64,000 bases of DNA, from contig CBDFLL010000005.1 of assembly GCA_965249205.1 (NCBI GenBank), forward strand, positions 62,001 through 126,000. Direction: 5' to 3'. The DNA comes from JAQBVV01 sp965249205 (GTDB lineage Bacteria; Acidobacteriota; Vicinamibacteria; Vicinamibacterales; UBA2999). A model generated the notes under the pieces. That model was not told the DNA's origin, made no database searches, and saw nothing but the letters and a program-made list of their open reading frames with translations. This document shows, piece by piece, positions 1-9,422 of the stretch (within the stretch, counting starts at the first letter, position 1; the number at the start of each line of letters is the position of its first letter). A program made the position numbers and the translations under genes.

Positions 1-2585
1 ACGACCGGCTGGCTGAATTCCTGCGCGATCTTCACGGCGGTGTGCTGTCGGCTCGTTGTGGCGCCGCCGATGAGTAGCGGGATCGTGAAGCCGCGACGTT
101 CCATTTCACGCGCGACAAACACCATTTCGTCCAGCGAGGGTGTGATGAGACCGCTCAGTCCGACAAGGTCGGCGTGCTCATCGGTCGCCGTCTGCAGCAG
201 GCGGTCGACAGGCACCATGACCCCGAGGTCGATCACGTCGTAGTTGTTACAGCCGAGCACGACACCCACGATGTTCTTGCCGATGTCGTGCACGTCACCC
301 TTGACCGTGGCCATGACGATCTTGCCGGGCGAGGAGCCAGTCGTCCCGCCCTTGCGCTTCTCTTCCTCCATGTAGGGGAGCAGATAGGCGACAGCCTTCT
401 TCATGGCCCGGGCGCTTTTGACGACCTGTGGCAGAAACATCTTGCCGGCACCGAAGAGGTCGCCGACCACCTTCATCCCGTCCATCAGCGGCCCCTCGAT
501 GACGTCGAGCGGGCGGTGCAAGCTGAGGCGGGCTTCCTCGACGTCGGATTCGATGAAATCGACGACGCCGTGGATCAGCGCATGCGCGAGGCGCTTCTCG
601 ACCGTGGCCTCGCGCCAGGTCATGTCGTACTCCTGCTTCCGGCCTTCGCCCTTCACGGTTTCCGCGAGCTGAACGAGACGTTCGGTCGCATCCTCTCGTC
701 GGTTGAAGATCACGTCCTCGACGTGCTCCAGAAGTTCCGCCGAGATGCTCTCGTACACGATCAACTGGCCGGCGTTGACGATGCCCATATCCAGGCCGGC
801 CTTGATGGCGTGGAAGAGGAACGCGGAGTGCATGGCCTCGCGGATAACGTCGTTGCCGCGGAACGAGAACGACAGGTTGCTGACGCCTCCGCTGATCTTG
901 ACCCCGGGGCACGTCGCCTTGATGAGCCCGGTAGCCTCGATGAAGTTGACGGCGTAGTTGTTGTGCTCCTCGAGGCCGGTGGCAATCGCGAGGATGTTCG
1001 GGTCGAAGATGATGTCGTGCGGATCGAAGCCCGCCTTGTCGAGCAGGAGTCGGTACGCGCGCTGGCAGATCTCGACCTTGCGCGCGACGGTGTCCGCCTG
1101 ACCCTGTTCGTCAAACGCCATCACGACGACGGCGGCGCCGTATCTGCGCACCAGGCGGGCCTTCTGCAGGAAGTCCTCTTCGCCCTCTTTGAGGCTGATG
1201 GAATTGACGACGGCTTTGCCTTGCACGCATTTGAGGCCCGCTTCAATGACTGACCATTTCGAACTGTCGACCATGATCGGGAGCCGGGCGATTTCAGGTT
1301 CTGTCGCGATGATGTTGAGGAACGTCGTCATGGCCGCTTCTGAGTCCAACATGCCTTCGTCCATGTTGACGTCGATGATGTTGGCCCCGCCACGCACCTG
1401 TCCGAGCGCGACGTCGGCCGCTTCGGCAAACTCGCCGGATGTAATCAATCGCGCGAAACGCTTGGAGCCGGTGACGTTGGTGCGCTCACCGATCATGATG
1501 AAGTTGCTGTCGGGACGGATCGCGAGTGTCTCAAGTCCGGAGAGCTGCGTGAACGTGGTGGGATTCGGACTTTGTGGATCGGGCAGCGACAGCCTCCGGG
1601 GCGCAACGCCATCAATGGCCGAGGCGACGGCCTGGATGTGGTCGGGCGTGGTGCCGCAGCAGCCTCCGAGCATGTTCACGAAGCCCGATTCCGCGAAATC
1701 GCGCAGCAGTCGCCCCGTGTCCGTCGGCTGCTCGTCGTACTCCCCGAACGCGTTCGGTAGCCCGGCATTCGGGTAACAGCTCACGTGACACTCGGCAATG
1801 CGGGCGAGCTCGGCCAGGTAGGGCCGCATCTGTTCCGCACCCAGCGCGCAGTTAAGGCCGACGCTGAACGGCTTGGCGTGGCGGATGGAGGCGTAGAAGG
1901 CATCGATCATCTGGCCGGAGAGTGTGCGGCCGCTCCGGTCGGTGATCGTCGCGGAAATCATCAGTGGCAGTTCGATGCCACGCTCGTCGAAGACCTCGAG
2001 CATGGCGACAATCGCGGCCTTGGCGTTCAACGTGTCGAAGATGGTCTCAATCAAGAGGAGATCGGCACCACCGTCGATCAGACCGCGAACTTGTTCGCGG
2101 TACGCATCGCGCACCTGGTCGAACGTGACCGACCGGGTAGCGGGATCGTTGACGTCTGGCGAGATGGAGAGTGTGCGATTTGTCGGTCCCATGGCGCCGG
2201 CGACAAAGCGTGGCCGACCCGGTGTTTTGGCTGCCCACTCGTCGGTCGCGGCTTTCGCGAGGCGCGTGGCCTCGACGTTGAGCTCATAGGCCAGCTCGGA
2301 GAGACCGTAGTCGGCCTGCGCGATGGCCGTACTGCTGAACGTGTTGGTCTCGACAATGTCCGCTCCCGCGGCGAGGTATTCCCGATGCACGCCACCGATG
2401 ATGTCCGGCTGCGTCAGCACGAGCACGTCGCCGTTGCCTTTGAGGTCGTGCGGGTGGTCTCGGAACCGGTCTCCACGGAAATCAGCCTCTTCAAGCGAGT
2501 GACGCTGAATCATCGTGCCCATGGCGCCATCGAGTACCAGGATCCGGGTGGCAAGCAGTGCGTGAAGCCGGTCAGCTGTTGTCAT
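1..2585 (-). CDS. metH: Cobalamin-dependent methionine synthase MetH (partial, C-terminus beyond left edge)
   Basis: Transfers a methyl group from methyltetrahydrofolate through cobalamin to homocysteine, giving methionine. About 861 codons are present of a family length near 1200. The N-terminus (TADRLHALLATRILVLDGAMGTMIQ) is a typical homocysteine-binding domain. The zinc ligands appear as GLNCALG and as GGCCGTT at about residues 307-313. The pterin-binding domain begins near IMIGERTNVTGSKRF. The B12 domain has the base-off ligand motif DVHDIG at about 764-769. The activation domain would lie outside the window. The ATG at 2585 sits inside the 3' end of the upstream ArsR/methyltransferase gene (14-bp overlap), so the two are translationally linked. 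Identification is secure. Confidence 0.97.
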   Translation of the reverse strand, partial: MTTADRLHALLATRILVLDGAMGTMIQRHSLEEADFRGDRFRDHPHDLKGNGDVLVLTQPDIIGGVHREYLAAGADIVETNTFSSTAIAQADYGLSELAYELNVEATRLAKAATDEWAAKTPGRPRFVAGAMGPTNRTLSISPDVNDPATRSVTFDQVRDAYREQVRGLIDGGADLLLIETIFDTLNAKAAIVAMLEVFDERGIELPLMISATITDRSGRTLSGQMIDAFYASIRHAKPFSVGLNCALGAEQMRPYLAELARIAECHVSCYPNAGLPNAFGEYDEQPTDTGRLLRDFAESGFVNMLGGCCGTTPDHIQAVASAIDGVAPRRLSLPDPQSPNPTTFTQLSGLETLAIRPDSNFIMIGERTNVTGSKRFARLITSGEFAEAADVALGQVRGGANIIDVNMDEGMLDSEAAMTTFLNIIATEPEIARLPIMVDSSKWSVIEAGLKCVQGKAVVNSISLKEGEEDFLQKARLVRRYGAAVVVMAFDEQGQADTVARKVEICQRAYRLLLDKAGFDPHDIIFDPNILAIATGLEEHNNYAVNFIEATGLIKATCPGVKISGGVSNLSFSFRGNDVIREAMHSAFLFHAIKAGLDMGIVNAGQLIVYESISAELLEHVEDVIFNRREDATERLVQLAETVKGEGRKQEYDMTWREATVEKRLAHALIHGVVDFIESDVEEARLSLHRPLDVIEGPLMDGMKVVGDLFGAGKMFLPQVVKSARAMKKAVAYLLPYMEEEKRKGGTTGSSPGKIVMATVKGDVHDIGKNIVGVVLGCNNYDVIDLGVMVPVDRLLQTATDEHADLVGLSGLITPSLDEMVFVAREMERRGFTIPLLIGGATTSRQHTAVKIAQEFSQPV

Positions 2586-3537
2586 GTGTCTTGTGAGCCT
2601 TGGAAGGGGGGGTACGTGATTTCAGGGCGGAGGCAATCAGCACGACGAACGGATCTCCTGCGTGCCGTGCGCCAACCCCCACGCGAGCGTCGCGCAGTCC
2701 CGCGCTGTGTAACAGTGCCTCGAGGGCGACGTCGGTAAAACCGAGTCGCTGGTCGCCGAAGCGCGAGCGGACCCAGGTCTGATCGTGTTCGCGAAGGTCG
2801 AGGACAAGGAGGCGCCCGCCGGGGCGCAGGATCCTGACGGCTTCGGCGACCGCGCTCTCCGGGTCGGCGGCATGATGTAGTGCTTGTGAGAGGAGCGCGA
2901 CGTCGACGGATACGTCGCCGAGCGGCAGACGAGATAGATCGCCCTTCATCCACTCCACGTTGGTCACGCGGCGCCGGGCAGCCAGTGCCTCCGCCCGCTC
3001 CAGTACCGGAGCGGACCGGTCGATACCTACGACGGTTCGTGCCCAGCGAGCCATTTCCAGCGTGAGATACCCATCGCCGCACCCGATATCCGCCACGTCG
3101 AGTGGCGGGAGGAGATGTCCGAGCGCGCGCGCCCAGGCTGCCCAGCTGCGGCCGGGGACCAACTGGCGGACATCGCCATGAGTTTCGAAGTTTTCCTTCC
3201 GGTGGCGGAGCACTTCCTGCAGTCTGGCTTCGTCCTCGCGCACCGACGGGTCGTCGGCCGACGCGGAAAACTGCGCGTCGAGCAGCGCCCACAGCGGTCC
3301 CTGGCCGTTGGTTCCTTCCCCGTCGGCCAGGCGACAATAGACGTAGCCGGCCTCGCGTTCCTCTACAACAAGCCCAGCCTCCTTCAGGAGGCCCAGATGT
3401 CTGGAGATCCCTGACTGCGCGAGACCGAGAATGCCGGTGAGTTCGCTGACGTTGAAACGGTCCTGCGCGAGCACGCGAAGCAGTCGTAAGCGGCTACCGT
3501 CGGCCAGAAGCTTGAAGAGGCTGGATGCACGCTGCAC
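2572..3537 (-). CDS. ArsR-family HTH fused to SAM-dependent methyltransferase domain (SahR-like regulator), upstream of metH
   Basis: 321 residues, GTG start. Residues about 5-75 form an ArsR winged helix (LLADGSRLRLLRVL, then LAQSGISRHLGLLKEAGLV). Residues about 140-260 are a class I methyltransferase fold with motif I VADIGCGDGYLTL, an acidic VVGID motif and the LRPGGRLLVLDL strand. In the family, such fusions include SahR-type regulators that sense S-adenosylhomocysteine and control SAM-cycle genes; I infer this role from the overlap with metH and from the paralogue in front of ahcY. Whether the domain binds SAH/SAM only as a ligand or has catalytic activity cannot be told. A candidate promoter lies a few bases upstream, giving a nearly leaderless transcript. 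Confidence 0.85.
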   Translation of the reverse strand: MQRASSLFKLLADGSRLRLLRVLAQDRFNVSELTGILGLAQSGISRHLGLLKEAGLVVEEREAGYVYCRLADGEGTNGQGPLWALLDAQFSASADDPSVREDEARLQEVLRHRKENFETHGDVRQLVPGRSWAAWARALGHLLPPLDVADIGCGDGYLTLEMARWARTVVGIDRSAPVLERAEALAARRRVTNVEWMKGDLSRLPLGDVSVDVALLSQALHHAADPESAVAEAVRILRPGGRLLVLDLREHDQTWVRSRFGDQRLGFTDVALEALLHSAGLRDARVGVGARHAGDPFVVLIASALKSRTPPSKAHKTHDNS

Positions 3538-3546
3538 GTATCTATA

Positions 3547-3576
3547 AATCTACATATGTTGATTTACATAAGTCAA
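3547..3576 (-). promoter_or_regulatory. Candidate sigma70-type promoter of the ArsR/methyltransferase-metH operon
   Basis: On the minus strand TTGACT (3576-3571) and TAGATT (3552-3547) are separated by 18 bp, in an AT-rich patch of an otherwise GC-rich region. The expected start of transcription is around 3540, only a few bases from the GTG at 3537. The patch also holds two similar direct repeats (ATCTACATATGT and ATTTACATAAGT, 14-bp period) that could be a regulator site. Predicted by eye only. Confidence 0.4.
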
Positions 3577-3740
3577 CGAAATTGTCTTGAATTCGAATGA
3601 TTCAGACATTCCTGGCGGATTGTTTCGGGACCTGTGGCGGGATCTGCGAGGGGACGCGGCCTCGCGCGTGATCGCCAACCGCAGTCACCCGGTCATTGCA
3701 TACTCGCTACTTCTTCCTGACGAAAGGTACAGCCGACGCC

Positions 3741-4145
3741 ATGGGTTCTACTGCACTTGTTGAAGCCGCCAAGAGCATTCGAGACTGGTCGATCAAGGGC
3801 ATGACGGCGGAAGAGCACGATTCGTTTCTCGCCCCGCCGGCCGACGGCAGCGCCATCGGGCAGAGCGTGTCGGCGGTCAAAGCTGCAGGCAGCCCGAGCG
3901 TACAGGGCCGGAAGCTCTTATCCACGTACACGAAGCAGGTCGATCGTCTCAAGGCACAGACCGATGCGCTCGACAAGCTGCTGAGCCACGAGAGTGCCTC
4001 GGCCGAAAAACAGGCGAAGTACATGCGGGATCAGGTCGTGCCCGCGATGGCCAAGCTTCGCGAGACCGGTGACAAGATCGAGGTGCTCACGCCGCACAAG
4101 ACCTGGCCGATGCCGACGTATCGCGAAATGCTGTTCGTGAAATAG
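3741..4145 (+). CDS. Small protein resembling the C-terminal end of type III glutamine synthetase (GlnN fragment)
   Basis: 134 residues from the ATG at 3741; an in-frame TTG at 3696 is an alternative start. The last 75 or so residues (KYMRDQVVPAMAKLRETGDK, then TWPMPTYREMLFVK) look like the helical C-terminus of GSIII enzymes, which end in a WPxPTYxEMLF motif. The catalytic beta-grasp and ATP-binding regions are absent, and the first 55 residues do not look like GSIII to me. It ends just before a strong terminator, so it is a single-gene unit. It may be a decayed glnN remnant, or a retained small protein that could interact with a full GSIII elsewhere. No function is assigned. Confidence 0.6.
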   Translation: MGSTALVEAAKSIRDWSIKGMTAEEHDSFLAPPADGSAIGQSVSAVKAAGSPSVQGRKLLSTYTKQVDRLKAQTDALDKLLSHESASAEKQAKYMRDQVVPAMAKLRETGDKIEVLTPHKTWPMPTYREMLFVK

Positions 4146-4175
4146 CTCGCCAGGCCGCCACGTGTCCTTAGGTGA

Positions 4176-4204
4176 GGGGCCGCTTTGTAGGCGGCCCCTT
4201 TTTT
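4176..4204 (+). terminator. Intrinsic terminator after the GSIII-like fragment
   Basis: Perfect 8-bp stem GGGGCCGC / GCGGCCCC (4176-4183 and 4191-4198) with a 7-base loop, followed directly by six T residues. Confidence 0.9.
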
Positions 4205-4500
4205 GTCCTCTGTTGGCGGGCGGAGAGGGCTCAGACATGTATTCGCTGTCGGTGTCCTGCCGATGGCCGCCCGTGCCGTGAACGTGGTACCTATCCTGCA
4301 AGGGAACGTAAAGGTCCCCACCGCGTGGTGTTTGGCGAGGGGGTGGCGGCCCTGGCTACGGGTTTCCGTTGGTCAAGATCCAAATTTCCGTAGCCATCTG
4401 GCTGCTCTACCGATTACGTAAATAGTTACGCTACGTTCAGGGCGGTGCCGGCTTCGGCGGCGCATCGACCTGGGCAGGCGGGCCGTTTAGCAGATTACGC
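4205..4500 (+). other. Gene-free gap with one inverted repeat
   Basis: No convincing gene. A 9-bp perfect inverted repeat, TGGCTACGG at 4353-4361 and CCGTAGCCA at 4388-4396, has a 26-base loop and may form a hairpin in the leader of the following gene. No clear Shine-Dalgarno sequence precedes the ATG at 4501. Confidence 0.3.
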
Positions 4501-7359
4501 ATGGGCATTCTCGAAAAGCTTCGTCCTCACCCACGGTGGAAGCATCCCGACCCAGGGGTGCGGGCGGCCGCCGTCTACGACCTGGGTCCTGAAGAGTCCG
4601 ATGCCCTGTGTGCGCTGGCGCGTGAAGATACGGAAGCGCGCGTTCGACGCGCAGCGGTCACGCGTATCGATGCCGTGAGTGTCCTCGGGGACATTGGCCG
4701 AACGGATCCCGACGAGGAAGTACGGTCAGAGGCCGTGCGGGGTCTGGCCGGCATCGCCGCTGAGACCGAGGAGATCGGGCAGGCGATGGACGCCGTGCGC
4801 CAGCTCATGGCGCTCGGTCGAGCCAAAGAAATCGTGCTCGTGGTTCGTGACAGTTCCAGCGCAGCCGTACGCGCGTCGGTCGTCGACGTGCTCGATGACC
4901 AGCGGTCGCTCGGCGCCATCAGCCGTCAGGCGCAGGACAGCGCGACTCGCCTGCGCGCACTGGCACGGATGAGTGACGAGGAGGAAGTGTTCAGCGTGGC
5001 GCTCAAGGCCGAGCACACCGATACTGCCGTGGCGGCGCTCGAGCGCATCACCGAACCCGAGAAGCTGACTGCCGTCGGACAGCGAGCACGTAACAAGGTG
5101 GCAGGACGGCGGGCTCGTGCGAAGCTTCGGGCGATCGAGGAAGCGGCGATGCCGTCGACATCTGACGCCGACGTGCGCATGAGTGCCGAGGATCGGCAGC
5201 GTGCTCGGGATCTGCTGAATCGTGCCGAAGCGATCGTCGCGGTGACCGATTTGGACGAGGCGGAGCAGGGGCTCGCGGCGGTCCGGCTCGCCTGGGCGGA
5301 ACTTCAGGCGGATGTCGAGCTTCACGGTTCGCTCTCCGAGCAGTTCGAGTTGGCGACCGAGGCGGTTCGGGAGGCGATCGCGCAGCGGCAGCAGGAGCGG
5401 ATCGCCGACGAGGAGCGCGCACAGGCTGTTGCGAGAGAGCAGGCGGACCGAGTCGGCATCTGCGACGCCATTGCGGCGCTGTCGGGACCCGGATTCGCCG
5501 ATCGCATGGCGGAGTTGCAGGTCCGATGGGACGGCCTGCCGCCGATGTCGTCCGAGTACGCCGCGTCGTTGACCCGCAGATTTCAACACGCGTGCCGCAT
5601 GTTTCACGAAGGCGAGAATCGCCGCACACTCGCGGCCGCGGCGGCTGGCCGTCTTGACACGTTAGCGACAGAGTTGGAGCAGCTCCTGCGTCCGGACCAG
5701 GCGCCGCATGAGGTCGTGGCCCGCTGGCGCGGCTTGCGGCGCGATGCCGACGTCCTGCGCGAGCATGCGTCCGCGAACCCTGAGGCGGCTCAGCGACTGG
5801 AGCAGGCCGTGGCTGCGCTCGAGGCACTGGAGCAGCGGCAGACACAGGTCCGGGCCGCCCAGGAGCAGGAAAGCCTGCGGCGTCTCGATCAGATCTGTCG
5901 CCATGCTAAGACCCTCGCCGCGGCTGATTCAGTCACGCTCAAGGTCGTCGACCGCTCGCTGCGCGATATCCAGTCGGCGCTTCAGGATCGCGCACCCTTA
6001 CCGTCAAAAAGGGACCGACAGGAGATGCAGCGCAGACTCGAGGCGGCGCGTGCCGCGCTGGGGCCGCGGGCCCAAGAGCTTCGCGATGCGGATGAGTGGC
6101 AGCGGTGGGCGAATCTGCAGGTGCAGGAGCAATTGGCAGGCGAGATGGAGGCCCTCAAGAAGGAAGAGGACCTTGAGGTGGCCACGCGCGGCATGCGCGA
6201 TCTGCAGGCGCGCTGGAAGCAGGTGGCGCTGGCCCCGCGCGTCCAAGGCGAGGTCATGTGGCGCCGTTTCAAAGCGGCACAGGATGAGGTGTTCGGGAGA
6301 ACCGCGGCGCACGTCGCGGCGCAGAATGAGGCGCGTGCGGCCAGTCTGGAGCGGAAGCAGGCCCTGTGCGACCGCGCCGAAGCCCTCGCGAGTTCGAGCG
6401 ACTGGGTTCGGGCGGCCCAAGCGCTTCAGGAACTCCAGGCGGAATGGAAGACGATCGGTCCCGTGAGTCGGGGCCATGAAAAAGCGGTCTGGGAGCGATT
6501 TCGCGGAGCCTGCGATCGCTTCTTCAAACGTCGGCAAGAGGATCTCAAACAGCGTCGGGAACTGTGGGCGGCGAACATGAAACGCAAGGTCGCCCTCTGT
6601 GAGAGCGCCGAGGCGCTGGTTGAGTCGACCGAGTGGGACGCGACCGCGGGCCAGCTGCGACGGATCCAGACCGAGTGGAAGACCATTGGGCCGGTCAAGA
6701 GGTCGCAGTCAGAGGCCGTCTGGAAGCGTTTCCGCACAGCGTGCGACCGCTTTTTCGAGCGATTCAAACATAGAGATCAGGTGGATCTCGTCGCCAAGGC
6801 AGCGCCCCGCGAGGCTGTCATTCGCGAATTGACGTCGCTCGTCCCAGCGGAGGGGTCGAGTGCGCCGGAGGCCCCTGACGGCCTGCTCACCCGGATCCAG
6901 CAGGCCCGTGCAACCTGGCAACAGGCACCTGACATACCCCGCCACACGCGAGAGGAACTGACCCGGCGCTACCAGCAGGTAATGGGGCAGCTCGTGACGG
7001 CGTGGCCGGAAGCCTTCGGCGGCACGGACCTCGATCCGCACGTGACCCGCCAGCGGATGGAGAAGCTGGTTGAAAAAGTCGAGGCGCTGGTGCCCGAAGC
7101 CGCACAGGCCGCGACGCTGTCGCCGACAGAGCGGTTAGCGCAGCAATTGCGGGAGGCGCTCGCGACAAACACGATCACCGGAGGTCAGAGTGCCCCGAGT
7201 GAAGAGTCACGCTGGCGCGAGGCCGAGCAGGAGTTGCGCCGCGCGCAGACGCAGTGGGTGCGGCTTGGTCCGGTACCTGTCGACATTGCCCGCCTACTCA
7301 ACGAGCGGTTCCAGCGGGCGTGTCGACGCTTCTCCGAACAGCAAAAGAAGGCGTCGTAG
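4501..7359 (+). CDS. HEAT-repeat / DUF349 repeat protein
   Basis: 952 residues. The first 210 or so are short alpha-helical HEAT-like repeats (for example EARVRRAAVTRI and EEVRSEAVRGLAGIA). The rest is long charged helix interspersed with DUF349 modules, clearest at about residues 640-760 where WKTIGPVSRG...VWERFRGACDRFFKRR is repeated as WKTIGPVKRS...VWKRFRTACDRFFERF; a last degenerate copy (WVRLGPVP...RFQRACRRF) ends the protein. DUF349 proteins occur in several phyla without an agreed biochemical role. There is no signal peptide or membrane segment, so it is probably cytoplasmic. It is convergent with speA, 22 bp away, with a small GC hairpin and a G8 run between them. Confidence 0.85.
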   Translation: MGILEKLRPHPRWKHPDPGVRAAAVYDLGPEESDALCALAREDTEARVRRAAVTRIDAVSVLGDIGRTDPDEEVRSEAVRGLAGIAAETEEIGQAMDAVRQLMALGRAKEIVLVVRDSSSAAVRASVVDVLDDQRSLGAISRQAQDSATRLRALARMSDEEEVFSVALKAEHTDTAVAALERITEPEKLTAVGQRARNKVAGRRARAKLRAIEEAAMPSTSDADVRMSAEDRQRARDLLNRAEAIVAVTDLDEAEQGLAAVRLAWAELQADVELHGSLSEQFELATEAVREAIAQRQQERIADEERAQAVAREQADRVGICDAIAALSGPGFADRMAELQVRWDGLPPMSSEYAASLTRRFQHACRMFHEGENRRTLAAAAAGRLDTLATELEQLLRPDQAPHEVVARWRGLRRDADVLREHASANPEAAQRLEQAVAALEALEQRQTQVRAAQEQESLRRLDQICRHAKTLAAADSVTLKVVDRSLRDIQSALQDRAPLPSKRDRQEMQRRLEAARAALGPRAQELRDADEWQRWANLQVQEQLAGEMEALKKEEDLEVATRGMRDLQARWKQVALAPRVQGEVMWRRFKAAQDEVFGRTAAHVAAQNEARAASLERKQALCDRAEALASSSDWVRAAQALQELQAEWKTIGPVSRGHEKAVWERFRGACDRFFKRRQEDLKQRRELWAANMKRKVALCESAEALVESTEWDATAGQLRRIQTEWKTIGPVKRSQSEAVWKRFRTACDRFFERFKHRDQVDLVAKAAPREAVIRELTSLVPAEGSSAPEAPDGLLTRIQQARATWQQAPDIPRHTREELTRRYQQVMGQLVTAWPEAFGGTDLDPHVTRQRMEKLVEKVEALVPEAAQAATLSPTERLAQQLREALATNTITGGQSAPSEESRWREAEQELRRAQTQWVRLGPVPVDIARLLNERFQRACRRFSEQQKKAS

Positions 7360-7381
7360 CCCGCCACGGGCAGGGGGGGGC

Positions 7382-9334
7382 TCAGCCCTCGAGGTAGGTA
7401 TACCCGTGGAGGCCGTCTTCGTAAAACCGAAGGAGGCGGCCCGCGCCTTCATAGTCCACGCGGCCCTCGCGCACGGCTGTTTCCACGTCAGTCCGAAGTT
7501 TGCCGAGCAGCATGTCAGCGTCGAACTCCACGTATTCGAGCACTTCGTTCACGGTGTCGCCCTTGATCAACGTATCGAGGCGCGCGCCGCCGTTGGGGTC
7601 GAGGCTGACGTGCACGGCGTGCGTGTCGCCGAACAGGTTGTGCAGGTCGCCGAGGATCTCCTGGTATGCGCCGACCAGAAATACCCCAAGGTAATACGGG
7701 TCGCCGTTGACCGTGTGCAGCGGGAGGGTTTTCTTCACGTCGCGGCGATCGACGAAACGATCGAGCTTGCCATCGGAATCGCAGGTGATGTCGCCGAGCA
7801 CGGCGGGTTTCGTCGGCTTTTCGTCGAGGCGATGGATCGGCATCACCGGGAAGAGCTGCTTGACGGCCCAGCTATCCGGGATCGACTGGAACAGCGAGAA
7901 GTTACAAAAATACGTATCCGACAGCTGCTCGTCCAGGTTTTGAAGGTCTTCCGGGATCTCGGTCAGCGTGTGCGAGATCTTGCGAAGCTTGGCGCAGATG
8001 GCCCAGAAGAGATTCTCAGCCAGGCTGCGCTGTTCGAGCGGTAGATAGCCCCCGGAAAAAAGACTCAGCGCCATATCGAGCGCCTGCTGCGCGTCGTGAA
8101 ACGCCTCAAGCGCGTTGCGCGCGGACAGGGTGTTATACGTGTCGACCAGATCGATGACCGGTTGTTCCCATTCGGGATCGGCGTCGGTCGGGACCTTCTC
8201 CTCGCCGAAACCCGAGACTCCAAGCACGTTGAACACCAGTACGCTGTGGTAGGCCACGACGGCGCGGCCGCTCTCCGACACAATCGTCGGATGCGGCACC
8301 CCGGCTTCGTCACACACGGTCTGGACGTGATAGATGACGTCGTTGGCGTATTCCTCGAGCGTGTAGTTCATGCTCGATTCAAAATTCGTCCGTGAACCGT
8401 CGTAGTCGACACCAAGGCCCCCGCCGACGTCCAGATATTCGAGGCCAGCCCCCAGCGTGGCCAACTGCGTGTACACCCGCGCTGCTTCGTTCAGCGCGCC
8501 TTTGACGATACGGATATTGGTGATCTGGCTGCCCAGGTGAAAGTGGAGCAGCTTGAAGCAGTCCTGCATGCCGCGGGCCTTGAGTTCTTCGAGAGCGCGC
8601 ATCATCTCGGTGATCGTCAGGCCAAACTTCGAGCGAAATCCGCCTGAGGATTGCCACCGCCCGCTGCCGCGCGCCGCCAGCTTGACGCGGACCCCGATTT
8701 GGGGCCGGACCCCCGCTTTCTCAGCGGCGTCGAGGATCAGGCGAAGCTCGGTGTATTTCTCGACGACGGGAATGATCTTCCGGCCGATCTTCTGCGACAG
8801 CATCGCCGTTTCGATGTATTCAGCGTCCTTGAAGCCGTTGCAGATGATGGGCGTGGCATTGTCGGCCATCGCCACCACGGCGAGCAGTTCCGGCTTCGAT
8901 CCGGCTTCGAGGCCGAAGCCGAACGGCCGCCCGAAATCCATGACCTCCTCAACGACATGCCGTTGTTGGTTGACCTTGATGGGGTAGACGCAGTTATACG
9001 AGCCTTGATACTGGTTCTGCGCGATGGCCGACTGGAAGGCCGCGTGAATTTCTCCGAGGCGGTGCCGAAGAATGTCTGTGAACCTGACGAGCACAGGCAA
9101 TGGGATGCCTCGCAGTTGCAGCCGATCGACCAGTTCTTTGAGGTCGATGGCGGCGGCCGGGTCCTTGGTGGGATGGACCTGCACGTGGCCGTCGTCGCTG
9201 ACCGAGAAGTACCCGTGGCCCCATCGAGCCACCTCGTACATCTCGCTGGCGTCGTGCACACCCCAGGCGCGCGTGGATGGAGTGGAGACACTCGCGGTCG
9301 TCGGCGCGGAGCGCCCGTTGGTCACCGTGCTCAT
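7382..9334 (-). CDS. speA: Biosynthetic arginine decarboxylase
   Basis: 650 residues, the normal length for SpeA. It converts arginine to agmatine for polyamine synthesis, using PLP. The N-terminus has the family signature WGHGYFSVSDDGHV, the Schiff-base lysine lies in CVYPIKVNQQR, and LEAGSKPELL and FHLGSQI follow in the alanine-racemase-like barrel. The C-terminal domain ends GRLLRFYEDGLHGYTYLE, as in intact homologues. The ATG at 9334 is the first start giving the full N-terminus. It is divergent from the thioesterase gene. Confidence 0.96.
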   Translation of the reverse strand: MSTVTNGRSAPTTASVSTPSTRAWGVHDASEMYEVARWGHGYFSVSDDGHVQVHPTKDPAAAIDLKELVDRLQLRGIPLPVLVRFTDILRHRLGEIHAAFQSAIAQNQYQGSYNCVYPIKVNQQRHVVEEVMDFGRPFGFGLEAGSKPELLAVVAMADNATPIICNGFKDAEYIETAMLSQKIGRKIIPVVEKYTELRLILDAAEKAGVRPQIGVRVKLAARGSGRWQSSGGFRSKFGLTITEMMRALEELKARGMQDCFKLLHFHLGSQITNIRIVKGALNEAARVYTQLATLGAGLEYLDVGGGLGVDYDGSRTNFESSMNYTLEEYANDVIYHVQTVCDEAGVPHPTIVSESGRAVVAYHSVLVFNVLGVSGFGEEKVPTDADPEWEQPVIDLVDTYNTLSARNALEAFHDAQQALDMALSLFSGGYLPLEQRSLAENLFWAICAKLRKISHTLTEIPEDLQNLDEQLSDTYFCNFSLFQSIPDSWAVKQLFPVMPIHRLDEKPTKPAVLGDITCDSDGKLDRFVDRRDVKKTLPLHTVNGDPYYLGVFLVGAYQEILGDLHNLFGDTHAVHVSLDPNGGARLDTLIKGDTVNEVLEYVEFDADMLLGKLRTDVETAVREGRVDYEGAGRLLRFYEDGLHGYTYLEG

Positions 9335-9422
9335 GTCGCTATCATGATACGGGGTCTTTACGCGCGCGTCTGCGGTCTTTTCTTGCGTGACAGTGGGCTC
9401 ACTGCCTGACCAGCGTCAGCTG

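Noticed and set aside
174..1253. Long plus-strand open frame opposite metH
   Set aside because: It is antisense to strongly conserved MetH sequence and its translation is low-complexity H/D/V-rich, the usual product of reading GC-rich codons backwards.
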